DNA from: Stenotrophomonas sp. ESTM1D_MKCIP4_1
GTDB taxonomy: Bacteria; Pseudomonadota; Gammaproteobacteria; Xanthomonadales; Xanthomonadaceae
Reading direction: 5' to 3'
NCBI RefSeq assembly: GCF_003086895.1
Contig: NZ_CP026004.1
Location: 3,136,731-3,200,730, forward strand
Length of the DNA stretch: 64,000 nt
Shown: positions 10,776-20,607 of the stretch, one piece after another
How the letters are laid out: the number at the start of each line of letters is the position of its first letter
How positions within the stretch are numbered: position 1 is the stretch's first letter
Program-made: the position numbers and the translations under genes
Notes under the pieces: generated by a model
Seen by the model: the letters and a program-made list of their open reading frames with translations, nothing else
Database searches by the model: none
What the model was told of the DNA's origin: nothing

Positions 10776-12146
10776 TCACGCTTCGCGCATGCGCCGGGCG
10801 ATGGCACTGCCGGCCGCGATGGCGGCGGTCAGGGCCACCATCGACAGGAACTGCAGGCGCGTATGCGCCTCGCTCAGCAGCAGGCCGAAGATCAGCGCCA
10901 GGATGGCCAGCGCACAGATCGTCAGCCACGGGAAGCCGGCCATGCGGAACGGCAGGCGGGTCCCCAGGCGCTCGGCACGGCGGCGCAGCACCAGCTGCGA
11001 AACCAGCGACAGCGTCCACACCAGCAGGCAGGTGGAACCGACGATGTTCAGCAGCACCGGCAGCACCTTGTCGGGGAACAGCAGTTCCATGATGGTTGCA
11101 GCAAAGCCGAACAGCACACTGGCCAGCACGGCGATGACCGGCACCTGGCGCGGGTCGGTCCAGCCCAGCACGGCCGGCGCCTCACGGCGCTGCGCCAGCG
11201 AATAGATCATGCGGGATGCGCCGTAGAGGTTGGCATTGAGGGCCGACAGCAGGGCGATCACGGCAATCAGGGTGATGGCGGTGGCCGCACCGGGGATGTT
11301 GGCCACGTCCAGCACGGCGGCGAACGGCGACTTGAGCGCCTCGCTGGTCCACGGCACCACCGCGATGATCACGCTGAGCGAGCCGATGTAGAACACCAGG
11401 ATGCGCCAGGCCACGGTGCGGATGGCACGGGCGATGCTGCGCTCGGGGTCTTCGGTTTCGGCCGCGGCCACGGCCACGATCTCAGTGCCACCGAAGGCAA
11501 AAACGACAACCAGCAGCGCCGCGCCGATTCCGGCCAGACCGTTGGGCGCGAAGCCGCCGTGCTGGGTGAAGTTGCTCAGCCCGGGCGACGCCACCTGCGG
11601 CAGCCAGCCCATCAGCAGGGCGATGCCGATGGCGATGAAGGCCAGAATAGCCACCACCTTGAGGATGGCGAACCAGAACTCGAACTCGCCGAAGTTCTTC
11701 ACCCCGAGCAGGTTGATCGCGGTAAAGAACAGCATGAAGGCCAGCGCGGCCATCGGCACGGGAATCGCCGGCCAGACCGTGGCCAGCAGGCCCGCCGCAC
11801 CCACGGCCTCGGCGGCGATGACGATGACCAGCTGCACCCACCACAGCCAGCCGACCGTGGCACCGGCCGTGGCGCCCATGGCGTCGGCTGCGTACACCGA
11901 GAACGCGCCGCTGGTGGGCTTGGCTGCCGCCATTTCGCCCAGGGCGTTCATCACGATGATCACCAGCGCGCCGGCGACCAGATACGACACCAGCACGGCC
12001 GGGCCGGCGGCCTGCACGCCCACGCCGGAACCAAGGAACAGGCCGGCGCCGATCGCGCTGCCCAGGCCCATCATGATCAGCTGGCGCGGCTTGAGCGAAT
12101 GGCCCAGGCGGGACGGCGAGGCAGGCGTAACGGGGCTGGCGGGCAT
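10776..12146 (-). CDS. APC-family amino acid permease (AAT subgroup)
   Basis: This 456-residue protein imports an amino acid or related compound with protons across the inner membrane. It has twelve predicted helices and the first-helix signature GSAIGAGLFLGSGVGVQAAG (about residues 29-48), typical of the AAT/GABA-permease group; FAFGGTEIVAVAAAETEDP in helix 6 (about 213-231) fits too. The specificity within the group (GABA, proline, aromatic amino acids) cannot be told from sequence. It begins at the ATG at 12146 with a short polar tail. It lies 81 bases downstream of the PAS-AraC regulator on the same strand, which could be its regulator or co-transcribed with it. Confidence 0.9.
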   Translation of the reverse strand: MPASPVTPASPSRLGHSLKPRQLIMMGLGSAIGAGLFLGSGVGVQAAGPAVLVSYLVAGALVIIVMNALGEMAAAKPTSGAFSVYAADAMGATAGATVGWLWWVQLVIVIAAEAVGAAGLLATVWPAIPVPMAALAFMLFFTAINLLGVKNFGEFEFWFAILKVVAILAFIAIGIALLMGWLPQVASPGLSNFTQHGGFAPNGLAGIGAALLVVVFAFGGTEIVAVAAAETEDPERSIARAIRTVAWRILVFYIGSLSVIIAVVPWTSEALKSPFAAVLDVANIPGAATAITLIAVIALLSALNANLYGASRMIYSLAQRREAPAVLGWTDPRQVPVIAVLASVLFGFAATIMELLFPDKVLPVLLNIVGSTCLLVWTLSLVSQLVLRRRAERLGTRLPFRMAGFPWLTICALAILALIFGLLLSEAHTRLQFLSMVALTAAIAAGSAIARRMREA

Positions 12147-12227
12147 CGGCAGGATTGGCGGCGGCTACAGGGGCGTCACCTTACATTGTCCGCCACCTGC
12201 GGCGATAGGCACAGTGCAGCAGACCGC

Positions 12228-12974
12228 TCAGGGCAGCATGGCCTCGCCGGCCGTGCCGCCGATGGTCGCGTCGACGTTCTCCCCGATGCGGGCCCGATAG
12301 GCGCGCGGCGAGAAACCGGTTTCAGCCTTGAACTTGCGGGTGAACGCGCTCTGGTCGCTGAAGCCGCAGGCCTGGCCGATGCAGGCAATGCTGTCATCGC
12401 CATGCAGCAGGTGCATGGCCATCTGGATGCGCAGCCGGGTCAGCACCTGCTGCGGCGTCATCTGGAACACCTTGCGGAAGCTGCGTTCCAGCTTGGACAG
12501 CGAGAAACCGGTGATGTCCAGCAGGGTCTGCATGCGCACGTTCTCGGCGTAGTGCGCGTTGAGGTGGGCCAGCGCCAGGCGCAGCTGCTCGTACTGGCTG
12601 CCCAGGCTGTCCTTCTGGCCCAGGTCGCGGGAGATGCCGATCAAGCCCTGGATGCTGCCATCCACCAGCAGCGGCCGCTTGCAGGTCAGGCACCAGCCCG
12701 GTTCGCGGTTGGCGAACAGGTGCAGCTCCATCAGGTTCTCGATCACCTCGCCGGACAGTACGCGCGCGTCCTGGTCAACGTAGTCCGCGCTCAGGCCGGT
12801 CGGATAGATCTCGGCGGCGGTGCGGCCGATGACGTCCTTGCGCGCACGCAGGCCCAGCCGCCGCAGCATGGTCTGGTTGACGTGGGTGTAACGGCCCTGG
12901 CGGTCCTTCATGAAGAACAGCACGTCCGGGATGGCGTCGAACAGGGCTTCGATGTCGGTGGGCTCGACTCGCAT
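12228..12974 (-). CDS. AraC-family regulator with N-terminal PAS domain
   Basis: A 248-residue transcription factor. Residues about 5-115 form a PAS sensory domain ([20 protein letters not shown], then GRTAAEIYP and a C-terminal GLIGISRDL), and residues about 150-240 the double helix-turn-helix of AraC proteins ([13 protein letters not shown], then [19 protein letters not shown]). The PAS domain may bind a small ligand, flavin or heme; no distinctive cofactor residue is evident. The start at 12974 was chosen because the PAS domain begins immediately; the open frame upstream reads through the katE promoter region. It is divergent from katE with 115 bases between starts and upstream of the permease, so either could be its target. 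Confidence 0.88.
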   Translation of the reverse strand: MRVEPTDIEALFDAIPDVLFFMKDRQGRYTHVNQTMLRRLGLRARKDVIGRTAAEIYPTGLSADYVDQDARVLSGEVIENLMELHLFANREPGWCLTCKRPLLVDGSIQGLIGISRDLGQKDSLGSQYEQLRLALAHLNAHYAENVRMQTLLDITGFSLSKLERSFRKVFQMTPQQVLTRLRIQMAMHLLHGDDSIACIGQACGFSDQSAFTRKFKAETGFSPRAYRARIGENVDATIGGTAGEAMLP

Positions 12975-13089
12975 GCAGCAAGCATACCCGAGGGCGCTTT
13001 TGCCCGTACGTTCACCTGCGGCGGACCGTGGGTTAACGGCCGGCGGGCGACTGTCATGGCCTGCCCCCTCGTACCCGGAGAGACCCTCG

Positions 13090-15189
13090 ATGGCCGCCAG
13101 CAAGCCGACCGGCAAGCGCGCACCCGCCCCGTCCCAGAAATCCCAGACCCAGCACCGCGGCGAGGGTGACGAACTGCACCTGCAGGCCGGCGGCACCCAC
13201 CCGCCGATGACCACCGCGCAGGGCATTCCGGTGGCCGACAACCAGAACTCGCTGCGCGAGGGCCCGCGCGGCCCGACCCTGCTGGAGGATTTCATCCTCC
13301 GCGAGAAGATCACCCACTTCGACCACGAGCGCATTCCCGAGCGCATCGTGCATGCGCGTGGCAGCGCGGCCCATGGCTACTTCGAGTTGACCCATTCACT
13401 GGCGAAGTACACCCGCGCACGCGTGCTGACCGAGGTCGGCACGAAGACGCCGGTGTTCACCCGCTTTTCCACCGTGGCGGGCGGCGCCGGTTCGGTCGAT
13501 ACGCCGCGCGACGTGCGCGGTTTCGCGGTGAAGTTCTACACGCCGGAAGGCAACTGGGATCTGGTCGGTAACAACATCCCGGTGTTCTTCATCCAGGACG
13601 CAATGAAATTTCCCGACCTGGTGCATGCGGTGAAAATGGAACCCGACCGCGGCTATCCGCAGGCGGGCAGCGCGCACGACACGTTCTGGGATTTCATTTC
13701 GCTGATGCCCGAATCGATGCACATGATCATGTGGGCGATGAGCGACCGTGGCATTCCGCGTTCGCTGCGCATGATCGAAGGCTTCGGCGTGCACAGCTTC
13801 CGCCTGTTGAACGAAGCCGGCGAATCCACCTTCGTCAAATTCCATTGGCGGCCGAAACTGGGCATCCAGTCCACCGTGTGGGATGAAGCGCTGAAGCTGC
13901 AGGCGGCCGACAACGATTTCCATCGCCGCGACCTGTTCGAGGCGATCCAGCGCGGCGACTTCCCCGAATGGGAACTGGCGGTGCAGCTGTTCACCGAAGA
14001 AGAGGCCGAGCAGTTCCCGTTCGACCATCTGGACCCGACCAAGATCATTGCCGAATCACTGGTGCCGCTGAAGGTGATCGGGCGGATGGTGCTGGATCGC
14101 TGGCCTGACAATTTCTTCGCCGAGACCGAGCAGGTGGCGTTCTGCCCCGCCAACGTGCCGCCGGGCATCGACTTCAGCAACGACCCGCTGCTGCAGGGCC
14201 GACTGTTCTCGTACCTGGACACGCAGCTGATCCGCCTGGGTGGGCCGAACTTCCACCAGATTCCGGTCAATGCGCCGAAGTGCCCGTTCGCCAACCACCA
14301 GCGCGACGGCCACATGCAGATGCAGGTGCCGAAGGGTCGCGTGGCCTACGACCCGAGTTCGCTGGAAGACGACAGCCCGCGCGAAACCCCGGCCGGCTTC
14401 CGCAGCCATGCAACCGCCGACGACGGACGCAAGGGACGCACGCGTGCGGCGAGCTTCGCCGACCACTACAGCCAGGCGCGTGCGTTCTTCCGCAGCCTGG
14501 AAAAGCCGGAGCAGGCGCACCTCGCGTCGGCGCTGGTGTTTGAACTATCGAAGGTTGAAACGCTGAAAGTGCGCGTACGTACCGTCAGCCATCTGCGCAA
14601 CATCGACGAATCGCTGGCCAGGCGCGTGGCCGACGGCCTGGCCCTGGCCGACCTGCCTGACGCCGCGCCGACGGCAACGCCGGCACAGGACATGCCCGCT
14701 GTTCCCGAAGTGCGCATCATCGGCCGCACGAAAGACACGCTGCAGGGGCGCTGCATCGGCATCCTGTTCGATGAAGGCTCCGATGCGGGCTTGATCGCCA
14801 GCCTGCGCAAGGCCGCGCAGAAGGCCGGCGCCGACGTGAAACTGGTAGCGCCGAAAGTGGGCGGTGCCACGCTCAGCGATGGCAAGCGCCAGGCCGCCGA
14901 TGGCCAGCTGGCCGGCACGCCGTCGGCCGTGTTCGATGCGGTGGCCGTGGTGCTCAGTGCAGAAGGCGCCAAGGCGCTGGCCAAGGAAGCCGCCGCGGTC
15001 GAATTCATCAGCCATGCGTGGGCACACCTGAAGGCCATCGCCAGCGATGCCGGCGGGCAGGCGCTGCTGAAGGCGGCGCGCGTGGGCAACGATGGCGGCA
15101 TCGTGGAAGCGGAAGATGCGAAGGGCTTCCTTGCGGCCGCGGCCACCCGCCAATGGGCGCGGGAACCGAAGCTGCGCCTGCTGGCCTGA
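13090..15189 (+). CDS. katE: catalase HPII, large-subunit monofunctional heme catalase
   Basis: A 699-residue clade 2 catalase that dismutates hydrogen peroxide. The catalytic His is residue 88 in [15 protein letters not shown], the catalytic Asn is in [12 protein letters not shown], and the proximal heme Tyr is in [10 protein letters not shown]. After the core (to about 570) comes the extra C-terminal domain of large catalases with a class I amidotransferase/DJ-1-like fold ([19 protein letters not shown] onward). Length matches E. coli KatE closely. GGAGA precedes the ATG at 13090. No export signal is seen, so it is cytoplasmic. The downstream small basic protein gene starts 23 bases after the stop with its own strong ribosome site and is probably in the same transcript. 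Confidence 0.96.
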   Translation: MAASKPTGKRAPAPSQKSQTQHRGEGDELHLQAGGTHPPMTTAQGIPVADNQNSLREGPRGPTLLEDFILREKITHFDHERIPERIVHARGSAAHGYFELTHSLAKYTRARVLTEVGTKTPVFTRFSTVAGGAGSVDTPRDVRGFAVKFYTPEGNWDLVGNNIPVFFIQDAMKFPDLVHAVKMEPDRGYPQAGSAHDTFWDFISLMPESMHMIMWAMSDRGIPRSLRMIEGFGVHSFRLLNEAGESTFVKFHWRPKLGIQSTVWDEALKLQAADNDFHRRDLFEAIQRGDFPEWELAVQLFTEEEAEQFPFDHLDPTKIIAESLVPLKVIGRMVLDRWPDNFFAETEQVAFCPANVPPGIDFSNDPLLQGRLFSYLDTQLIRLGGPNFHQIPVNAPKCPFANHQRDGHMQMQVPKGRVAYDPSSLEDDSPRETPAGFRSHATADDGRKGRTRAASFADHYSQARAFFRSLEKPEQAHLASALVFELSKVETLKVRVRTVSHLRNIDESLARRVADGLALADLPDAAPTATPAQDMPAVPEVRIIGRTKDTLQGRCIGILFDEGSDAGLIASLRKAAQKAGADVKLVAPKVGGATLSDGKRQAADGQLAGTPSAVFDAVAVVLSAEGAKALAKEAAAVEFISHAWAHLKAIASDAGGQALLKAARVGNDGGIVEAEDAKGFLAAAATRQWAREPKLRLLA

Positions 15190-15212
15190 TCGTCTCTGAC
15201 AGGAGAAGCAAC

Positions 15213-15596
15213 ATGCCCCGTGGTGACAAATCCGCCTACACCGACAAGCAGAAGCGCCAGGCCGAGCACATCGAGGAAAGCGAACGCGAGCGCGGCGCCA
15301 GTGAAAGCACGGCCGAACGCATCGCCTGGGCCACCGTCAACAAGCAGGACGGCGGCGGCAAGCGCAGCGGCAGCGCGCGCAAGGGGACGAAGAAAGCGCC
15401 TGCGAAGAAGGCTGCGACAAAGAAGGCCGCGGCATCCAAGGCAACGAAAACCGCCGCGAAGAAAGCGACCGTCAAAAAGGGCAGCGCAGCAACCCGCAGC
15501 GCCGCCGCCAAGAAGGCAGCGGCGACCCGTGCCCGCAACAAAGCAGCGCGCAGCACAGCGGCCAGGAAGTCCACCCGGACGCGCGCCGCCAACTGA
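15213..15596 (+). CDS. small basic protein with histone-H1-like Lys/Ala tail
   Basis: A 127-residue protein in two parts. Residues 1-55 are a conserved polar domain (MPRGDKSAYTDKQKRQAEHI, then ESTAERIAWATVNKQDGGG) found in many bacteria and often labelled 'plasmid stabilization protein' without experimental basis. Residues 56-127 are a low-complexity run of Lys, Ala, Thr and Arg (KKAPAKKAATKKAAA and similar), like the tail of histone H1 or AlgP. Such tails bind DNA without sequence specificity. AGGAG at 15201 gives a strong ribosome site. Position directly after katE suggests a role in stress, possibly nucleoid protection; this is inference. A hairpin terminator follows. Confidence 0.85.
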   Translation: MPRGDKSAYTDKQKRQAEHIEESERERGASESTAERIAWATVNKQDGGGKRSGSARKGTKKAPAKKAATKKAAASKATKTAAKKATVKKGSAATRSAAAKKAAATRARNKAARSTAARKSTRTRAAN

Positions 15597-15620
15597 ACGT
15601 CACACACACAGGCAGACACA

Positions 15621-15644
15621 CCGGACCTGCAGCGTCAGGTCCGG
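15621..15644 (+). terminator. hairpin ending the katE transcript
   Basis: Nine-base arms CCGGACCTG/CAGGTCCGG with a CAGCGT loop, 24 bases after the stop. Only CATTTCC follows, so the U tract is poor; it could also serve the convergent gene. Confidence 0.6.
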
Positions 15645-15695
15645 CATTTCCACCGCACCGGCTTCTGCCACCACCAACAATGCATCCCACCCGCC

Positions 15696-16490
15696 TCAGC
15701 GGGCTGGGGTGGCGGTCGTTGCGACCGAACGTGCCGGCACGGTCACCGCCTGCAGCTTCCGCACCGAGGCTATCGGTATGGCCTCGGCCCGACGCTGCTG
15801 CGGCCACCAGACGAACAGGAAAGCACTGCTGGACCCCAGCAGGCGTGCGGTGCCTGGCAATGGCGTCGGGTCGCCGTTCAACTGCAGCCGGATGACCTCG
15901 CCACTGCCCGTCGCGCGGATCTGCTGACCACGCACCTGCACATAGTTGGCCGCGCCGATGGCCATGAAGAGCGCTACCGCCAGGGTCATCGCGGTCAGTG
16001 GTCGCAGTCCCACGCCCTCCCAGCTGGTCAGGAACGAGCGCTTCAGCACCACCCGCCACACCCAGCTGCGTGCGCGCAGCTGTTCCAGCTTGGCGGCATT
16101 GCGCATGCGCAGGGTTTCCGGCCAGCTCACCAGCAGGACCACCAGAACACCGGCGGCCAGCAGCAGCACGTAGGCCGGGTCACGGATGCCCGCCACCAGG
16201 AAATCACTGGGCTGCAGGTAATCCAGGATCGACAGCTTGAAGCCCCGGTAGAACCAGAAGCTGCACCACAGACCCAGCAGCGAGACCAGCAGGTAGGCCA
16301 CGGTGAACAGCAGGGCCGGCTCACGGCGCATGCGGCGCAGCGCCTGCATCACCGCCGAGTCATCATTCCCACGGGTCAACGGCAGCATCGACCAGTCGGT
16401 CGGCACCTCGCCGGGCGGCAGGGCGGGCGCGGCCATTCCCTGCATCCGTGGCACGTCGCCGTAGGCGCCTTCGGTCTCGTTGCTGTCCAT
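15696..16490 (-). CDS. hypothetical membrane protein
   Basis: 264 residues, not recognised. The first 60 residues are polar (MDSNETEGAYGDVPRMQGMA). Three hydrophobic segments follow: about 62-82 (LLFTVAYLLVSLLGLWCSFW), about 107-125 (VLLLAAGVLVVLLVSW) and about 165-185 (LTAMTLAVALFMAIGAANYV), then a soluble C-terminal stretch rich in strands, probably periplasmic. No catalytic motif is visible. The ATG at 16490 is preceded by GGGAGG on the coding strand, a good ribosome site. The gene is divergent from the secreted unknown at 16602 with 111 bases between; the two may be co-regulated. Its expression and role are unknown. Confidence 0.75.
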   Translation of the reverse strand: MDSNETEGAYGDVPRMQGMAAPALPPGEVPTDWSMLPLTRGNDDSAVMQALRRMRREPALLFTVAYLLVSLLGLWCSFWFYRGFKLSILDYLQPSDFLVAGIRDPAYVLLLAAGVLVVLLVSWPETLRMRNAAKLEQLRARSWVWRVVLKRSFLTSWEGVGLRPLTAMTLAVALFMAIGAANYVQVRGQQIRATGSGEVIRLQLNGDPTPLPGTARLLGSSSAFLFVWWPQQRRAEAIPIASVRKLQAVTVPARSVATTATPAR

Positions 16491-16601
16491 GCTCCCTCCC
16501 CCGTGTCTGCAGCGAGCATCGCCGAAATCGCTGGCGCGCGGTAGACCGCCGGTCTGCGGCATACTTCCGCCTGCCGCAGGACGCGGCGGAAGAGACCGAC
16601 C

Positions 16602-17381
16602 ATGACCCGACGAATGATGATGCTGGCACTTCTGGCATTGACCTGTACCGCAGCACCTGCCGTTTCCGGCGCCAGCCCGCCAGCAGAGGATGCGGCGACC
16701 GCGCAGGCCCTCGCACAGGCGGAAACTCGGGGCAGGGAAATGTTCGAGCATGACTTGGCCGCCGAGCGCGCGACCGATGCCCTGCTCAAGAAGGCCATGC
16801 GCGGCGACCGCCGGGTACGGGGCTGGATAACCGAGCGGCGGGACGACCGCTATGAAGTCAGCATGATCGGCGAAGGCGCCGTGGTGCTGTACCGCGCCAC
16901 CACCGATGCGCGGGGCAAGCTGCTTGGCGCGCCCGAGACGCTGGCGGTTCCAGCGGTTCCTACTGCCTACCAGGCCGGTGCTGCGGCTGCCCGGGCGCTG
17001 GCGACGCAGAGCCGCGTCGATGCGTGCGCGAAGACCTACAACAGCGTGGTACTGCCGGCGGACGGCACGACCGCCGATGCATGGACGGTCTACCTGCTGC
17101 CGGCCACCACCGACCCTGCCGTGGTCCCGCTGGGCGGCAGCTATCGGTTCGACATCGCGCAGGGCCGGATCACCTCGCAGCGCGCGTTCACCCGCAGCTG
17201 CATCCAGTTGAAGCGTGCACCGCGCAATGCGGCAATGATCGTCACCCACATGCTCGACCCGACACCGACGGAAGTGCACGTGTTCTGGAGCCTCTGGGCG
17301 CGCTCGCCGCTGTACGTCACCACGGGCGAAGATGTGATCTGGAAGATCGAGGACGGCCGCATCCACCGCGTGCAGGACTGA
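16602..17381 (+). CDS. hypothetical secreted protein
   Basis: 259 residues, not assigned to a family. The N terminus MTRRMMMLALLALTCTAAP followed by AVSGA is a clear Sec signal peptide with cleavage near residue 24. The mature part starts with a helical stretch (EDAATAQALAQAETRGREMF), then alternates short strands; two Cys (in VDACAKTY and TRSCIQL) could pair in the periplasm. No membrane helix or catalytic motif is visible. It is convergent with the chemoreceptor gene and divergent from the membrane protein at 15696, with which it might be functionally linked. Confidence 0.75.
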   Translation: MTRRMMMLALLALTCTAAPAVSGASPPAEDAATAQALAQAETRGREMFEHDLAAERATDALLKKAMRGDRRVRGWITERRDDRYEVSMIGEGAVVLYRATTDARGKLLGAPETLAVPAVPTAYQAGAAAARALATQSRVDACAKTYNSVVLPADGTTADAWTVYLLPATTDPAVVPLGGSYRFDIAQGRITSQRAFTRSCIQLKRAPRNAAMIVTHMLDPTPTEVHVFWSLWARSPLYVTTGEDVIWKIEDGRIHRVQD

Positions 17382-17435
17382 GCGGCTGCCACGCGCGCGG
17401 ACGCGTGGCAGCTCCCTGCTGGCGCTTGCAGAGGA

Positions 17436-19562
17436 TCAGGCCGCGCGCACGACGGCTGCGCGGGCTGCTTCGCCCTGCGAGATCTGGAACACCGACACCG
17501 AGGTGGTCAGCGCGTTGGCCTGCTCTTCCAGCGCGCGGCTGGCGGCGGTGGCTTCTTCCACCAGGGCTGCGTTCTGCTGGGTCACCTGGTCCATCTGCAC
17601 CACCACCTGGTTGACCTGTTCGATGCCGGCCGCCTGCTACTTGCTGGCGGCGGCGATGTCGCTCATCAGCTGGTTGGTGCGCGAACTGGCATTCGCCAGG
17701 CGGGCGATCGCCGCTTCGGACTGCACGGTCACGGCCAGGCCGCTCTGCACTTTGGTGGCGGCATCCTCGATCAGTTCCTTGATCTCCTTGGCGGCGACGC
17801 CGGCGCGCTGCGCCAGGGTGCGCACTTCGCTGGCAACCACGGCGAAGCCACGGCCCTGCTCACCGGCACGCGCCGCTTCCACGGCCGCGTTCAGCGCCAG
17901 GATGTTGGTCTGGAACGCGATGCCGTCGATCACCGTAGAGATCTCCGAGATGCGCGCCGACGACTGGTCGATCTCGCCCATCACCACCGCCATCTGCGCC
18001 ATGGCCTGTTCGGTTTCGCGCACGGCAGCACCGGCCGCATGCGCTTCGCTGTCGGCCTGGCGGGCCAGCTCGGCGTTCTGGCGCACGGTGGAGGTCAGCT
18101 CTTCCATCGATGCGGCGGCCTCTTCCAGGTTCGCGGCCTGCTGTTCGGTGCGGCGCGAGAGATCGCTGTTGCCGGCGGCCAGTTCCTGTGCGGCGTTGTT
18201 GATGCTGTCGGCCGCCACCTGGATGCCACGGACGATGCCGGTCAGCTGTGCGGTGGTGGTGTTGGCATCGTCGCGCATGCGGGCGAAGACGCCCTCGTAG
18301 TCACCGTCCATTCGCGCGGTCAGGTTGCCCTGCGAGATCGCACGCAGCACGTCGGAGACATCGGCGATGCTGGCCTGCGAGCTGGCCATCATTGCATTGA
18401 GGTGTTCGACCATCGCGCGGTACTGGAACTGGAACGCCTCGGCATCGCCGCGCACGCTGAAATCGCCCGCGCCAGCGGCACGGGCCAAGGTGTCGATCTG
18501 TGCGCTGATGGCCATCAGGCTCTGCTTCACCGCAGCCAGGGTGCGGGTGAACGCGCCCTTCTCGCCGGGGTACTGCGGCAGGTCGCGGCTGAGATCGCCG
18601 ATCGCGTAGCGCTGCATGACCTCGGCCATCAGCCGTTCCACCTGCACATGCGATTCCACCAGGCTGTTGGTGGCCTGCACCATGCGGCCGAAATCGCCGG
18701 GGAAGGCGCTGGCGTCCATGCGGTAGCCGATGGCGCCGGCCTCGTGCTGTTTGGCCATCTGCAGCTGCGCGCCGATGGCGGCCTGCACGCTCTGCCGCAC
18801 GCTGGCCATGGCCTCGCCCAGCTGGGTCAGTTCATCGCGGCCACCCAGGTGGAAGGACTGGTCCAGCTCGCCCTTGGACAGCCGCTGTGCCAGCTGCACT
18901 GCGCGCGCCAGCGGGCCGGTCAGGCTGCGGCCGATCATCACCGACGCCCCAATGCCGACCAGCAGGGCCACGCCGCCCAGCACCAGCAGCTGCAGCAGGC
19001 TGCGCTCGCCCAGCCGGATCGCCTCGGCGGCGGCCTGGCGGCTTTCCGTTTCCTCGAAGGCCACGCCATCGGCAAGGGCCTTGTTCCAGCTGTTGGCCGC
19101 GTCCTGCACCGGCCCCAAAGTCAGCGCCACGGCGCCGGGGAAATCGCCCTGCGCCATCAGTTCGCTGGTCTGCTTGTTGAGCGGCCGTGCGATGGCGCGC
19201 CTGGCCGCGATGGCCTCGCCCATGGCCTTGCCGCCGGCGTCGCCGGGCAGTGCCTGGTAGGCGCTCCAGCTCGCTTCATAGCGCTTCACCAGATCGGCGA
19301 TGCGCTGCTCGTCGGCGTCGCGCGCATCCCCCTGGCGGATCAGCATTTCGCGGCGCACGACCATCATCTGGTTGTTGGCATCGAGCATTTCCGACAGCAG
19401 CCGGACCTTGGCCACGCTGACGTCGACCACCAGCTGCATTTCGCGCTTCTGCACTTCAATGGCGGTGGCGCCGGTGGCGACCACGGCCGCCACCAGCAGC
19501 AGGAGCACGGCAAAGCCCAGGCCAAGACGCCAGGCAACTCTGACGTTCCTCAAGTAGTTCAT
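17436..19562 (-). pseudogene. methyl-accepting chemotaxis protein interrupted by an amber codon
   Basis: The reading frame runs from ATG 19562 ([11 protein letters not shown]) to a TAG at 17637-17639 after 641 residues, then continues in the same frame for 66 more residues to a TGA at 17436. The 66 residues ([20 protein letters not shown], then [20 protein letters not shown]) are the standard end of a chemoreceptor signalling domain, so the TAG replaces what in relatives is Glu (GAG to TAG, one base). Order: membrane helix, periplasmic four-helix ligand domain, second helix near 190-210, HAMP, a linker, then the MA domain with the tip [10 protein letters not shown] retained. The truncated product lacks the descending methylation helix and is probably not functional, unless the stop is suppressed or is a sequence error. 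Confidence 0.9.
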
Positions 19563-19663
19563 CGATACATCCAAAAACGGGGGGGTGCGAACTTATCGGC
19601 CCACCCTCACGCCACCTTGACGCTGCGGGCGTCAGCGCTTCGGTGGCGGTTCACGTTGGCTGT

Positions 19664-20029
19664 TCAGCCAGCGGCCGCGTGTGGCTGCAGCGGACAGGCG
19701 CTGGCCAGGCGCGTGGCCAGATCCTGGCGCAGTGCGCTGAGCGCGACGATGCGGGCGTCGATGTCGGCAAGTTTTTCCTGCAGCGCGGCCGCCAGCAGCG
19801 GTCCGGCATCGGCCTGTTCCCACAGCCTGGGCAGGCGCTGGCCGATCTCGGCCAGGGTGAAGCCGAGCTGCTGGGCGGTGCGGATGTAATGCACCAGCAT
19901 CGCCGTTTCGGCCGGGTAATCGCGGTAACCGTTGGCCAGGCGCCGGGCGCCGATCAGGCCTTGTTTCTCGTAGAAGCGCAGCGCTTCGCGCGACAGGCCA
20001 CAGGCATTGGCCAGCTCTCCAATCTGCAT
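19664..20029 (-). CDS. MerR-family transcriptional regulator
   Basis: A 121-residue regulator. The N-terminal winged helix is canonical: MQIGELANACGLSREALRFY, then EKQGLIGARRLANGYRDY. The C-terminal half is a dimerising coiled coil (about 80-115). No Cys cluster of the metal-sensing MerR, SoxR or CueR type is present (only Cys10 in the HTH and Cys112 near the end), so a metal signal is unlikely. Its start at 20029 faces the small membrane protein gene at 20109, and the gap contains a palindromic operator with the unusual promoter spacing of MerR targets, so it probably controls that gene and itself. Confidence 0.9.
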   Translation of the reverse strand: MQIGELANACGLSREALRFYEKQGLIGARRLANGYRDYPAETAMLVHYIRTAQQLGFTLAEIGQRLPRLWEQADAGPLLAAALQEKLADIDARIVALSALRQDLATRLASACPLQPHAAAG

Positions 20030-20047
20030 GGATGTTCCAGAAAACGC

Positions 20048-20079
20048 TTGACCTTGAAGTTTACTTCAGCCCTGACAGT
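20048..20079 (+). promoter_or_regulatory. MerR-type promoter/operator in the divergent gap
   Basis: TTGACC at 20048-20053 is a good -35. Within the spacer lies a perfect inverted repeat TGAAGT-TT-ACTTCA (20055-20068). A possible -10 (GACAGT, 20074-20079) gives a long 20-base spacer. An operator inside an over-long spacer is the hallmark of MerR activation by DNA untwisting. Assignment to the adjacent regulator is inference. Confidence 0.6.
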
Positions 20080-20108
20080 ACGCCCTCTTTCCCCCGTTGA
20101 AGGCGTCC

Positions 20109-20513
20109 ATGCTCACCTCCCGCTACCTCCGCATCGTCCGTGCCAGTGCGTTCTACGACCTGCTGGTCACCCTGCCCTTTGCCCTGCCGTGGACCTTCGC
20201 TCCGCTGCATGCGGCAATGGTGGCGCTGGCCCAGGCCTGGCAGCTGCCCGGCGAGGTACCCGCGCTGGACCCGCTGCACATGCTGCTGGCCAACCTGCTC
20301 GGCTCGGTGGTGGTGATGTGGTCGCTGGCCCGCGTGCTTGCCCCCAGCATGCTGCTGGGCCGGCTGGACGCTGCGGCACGCTGGCTGTTCGCGCTGTGGC
20401 AGGTGTATGCGGTGCTGCACGGTGCAAGCACGATCCTGCTGCTGTTCACCGTGGCCGAGATCGGCTTTGGCGTGCTGCAGAGCTGGCGTGTCCGAGGTGG
20501 CGAGATGCGTTGA
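20109..20513 (+). CDS. small integral membrane protein, putative MerR target
   Basis: 134 residues with about four hydrophobic segments: near 15-35 (FYDLLVTLPFALPWTF), 58-78 (MLLANLLGSVVVMWSLA), 88-105 (ARWLFALWQVYAVLHGA) and 107-123 (TILLLFTVAEIGFGVL). No catalytic motif; I do not recognise the family. ATG at 20109 is preferred over the in-frame TTG at 20097. Divergence from the MerR gene across the operator suggests it is that regulator's target. Confidence 0.75.
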   Translation: MLTSRYLRIVRASAFYDLLVTLPFALPWTFAPLHAAMVALAQAWQLPGEVPALDPLHMLLANLLGSVVVMWSLARVLAPSMLLGRLDAAARWLFALWQVYAVLHGASTILLLFTVAEIGFGVLQSWRVRGGEMR

Positions 20514-20607
20514 GCGCTCATCTGGCACTCAGCAAACCACGAGCGCTTTCACGCCGGCTGCTCGCGGGGTGCAGGCATGGTGGCTGCATGTTCTGCAGGA
20601 GATCCCC

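Noticed and set aside
17637..17639. TAG as pyrrolysine or another recoding site in the chemoreceptor
   Set aside because: No downstream recoding element recognised and pyrrolysine is not expected in this lineage; a Glu-to-stop point mutation is simpler.
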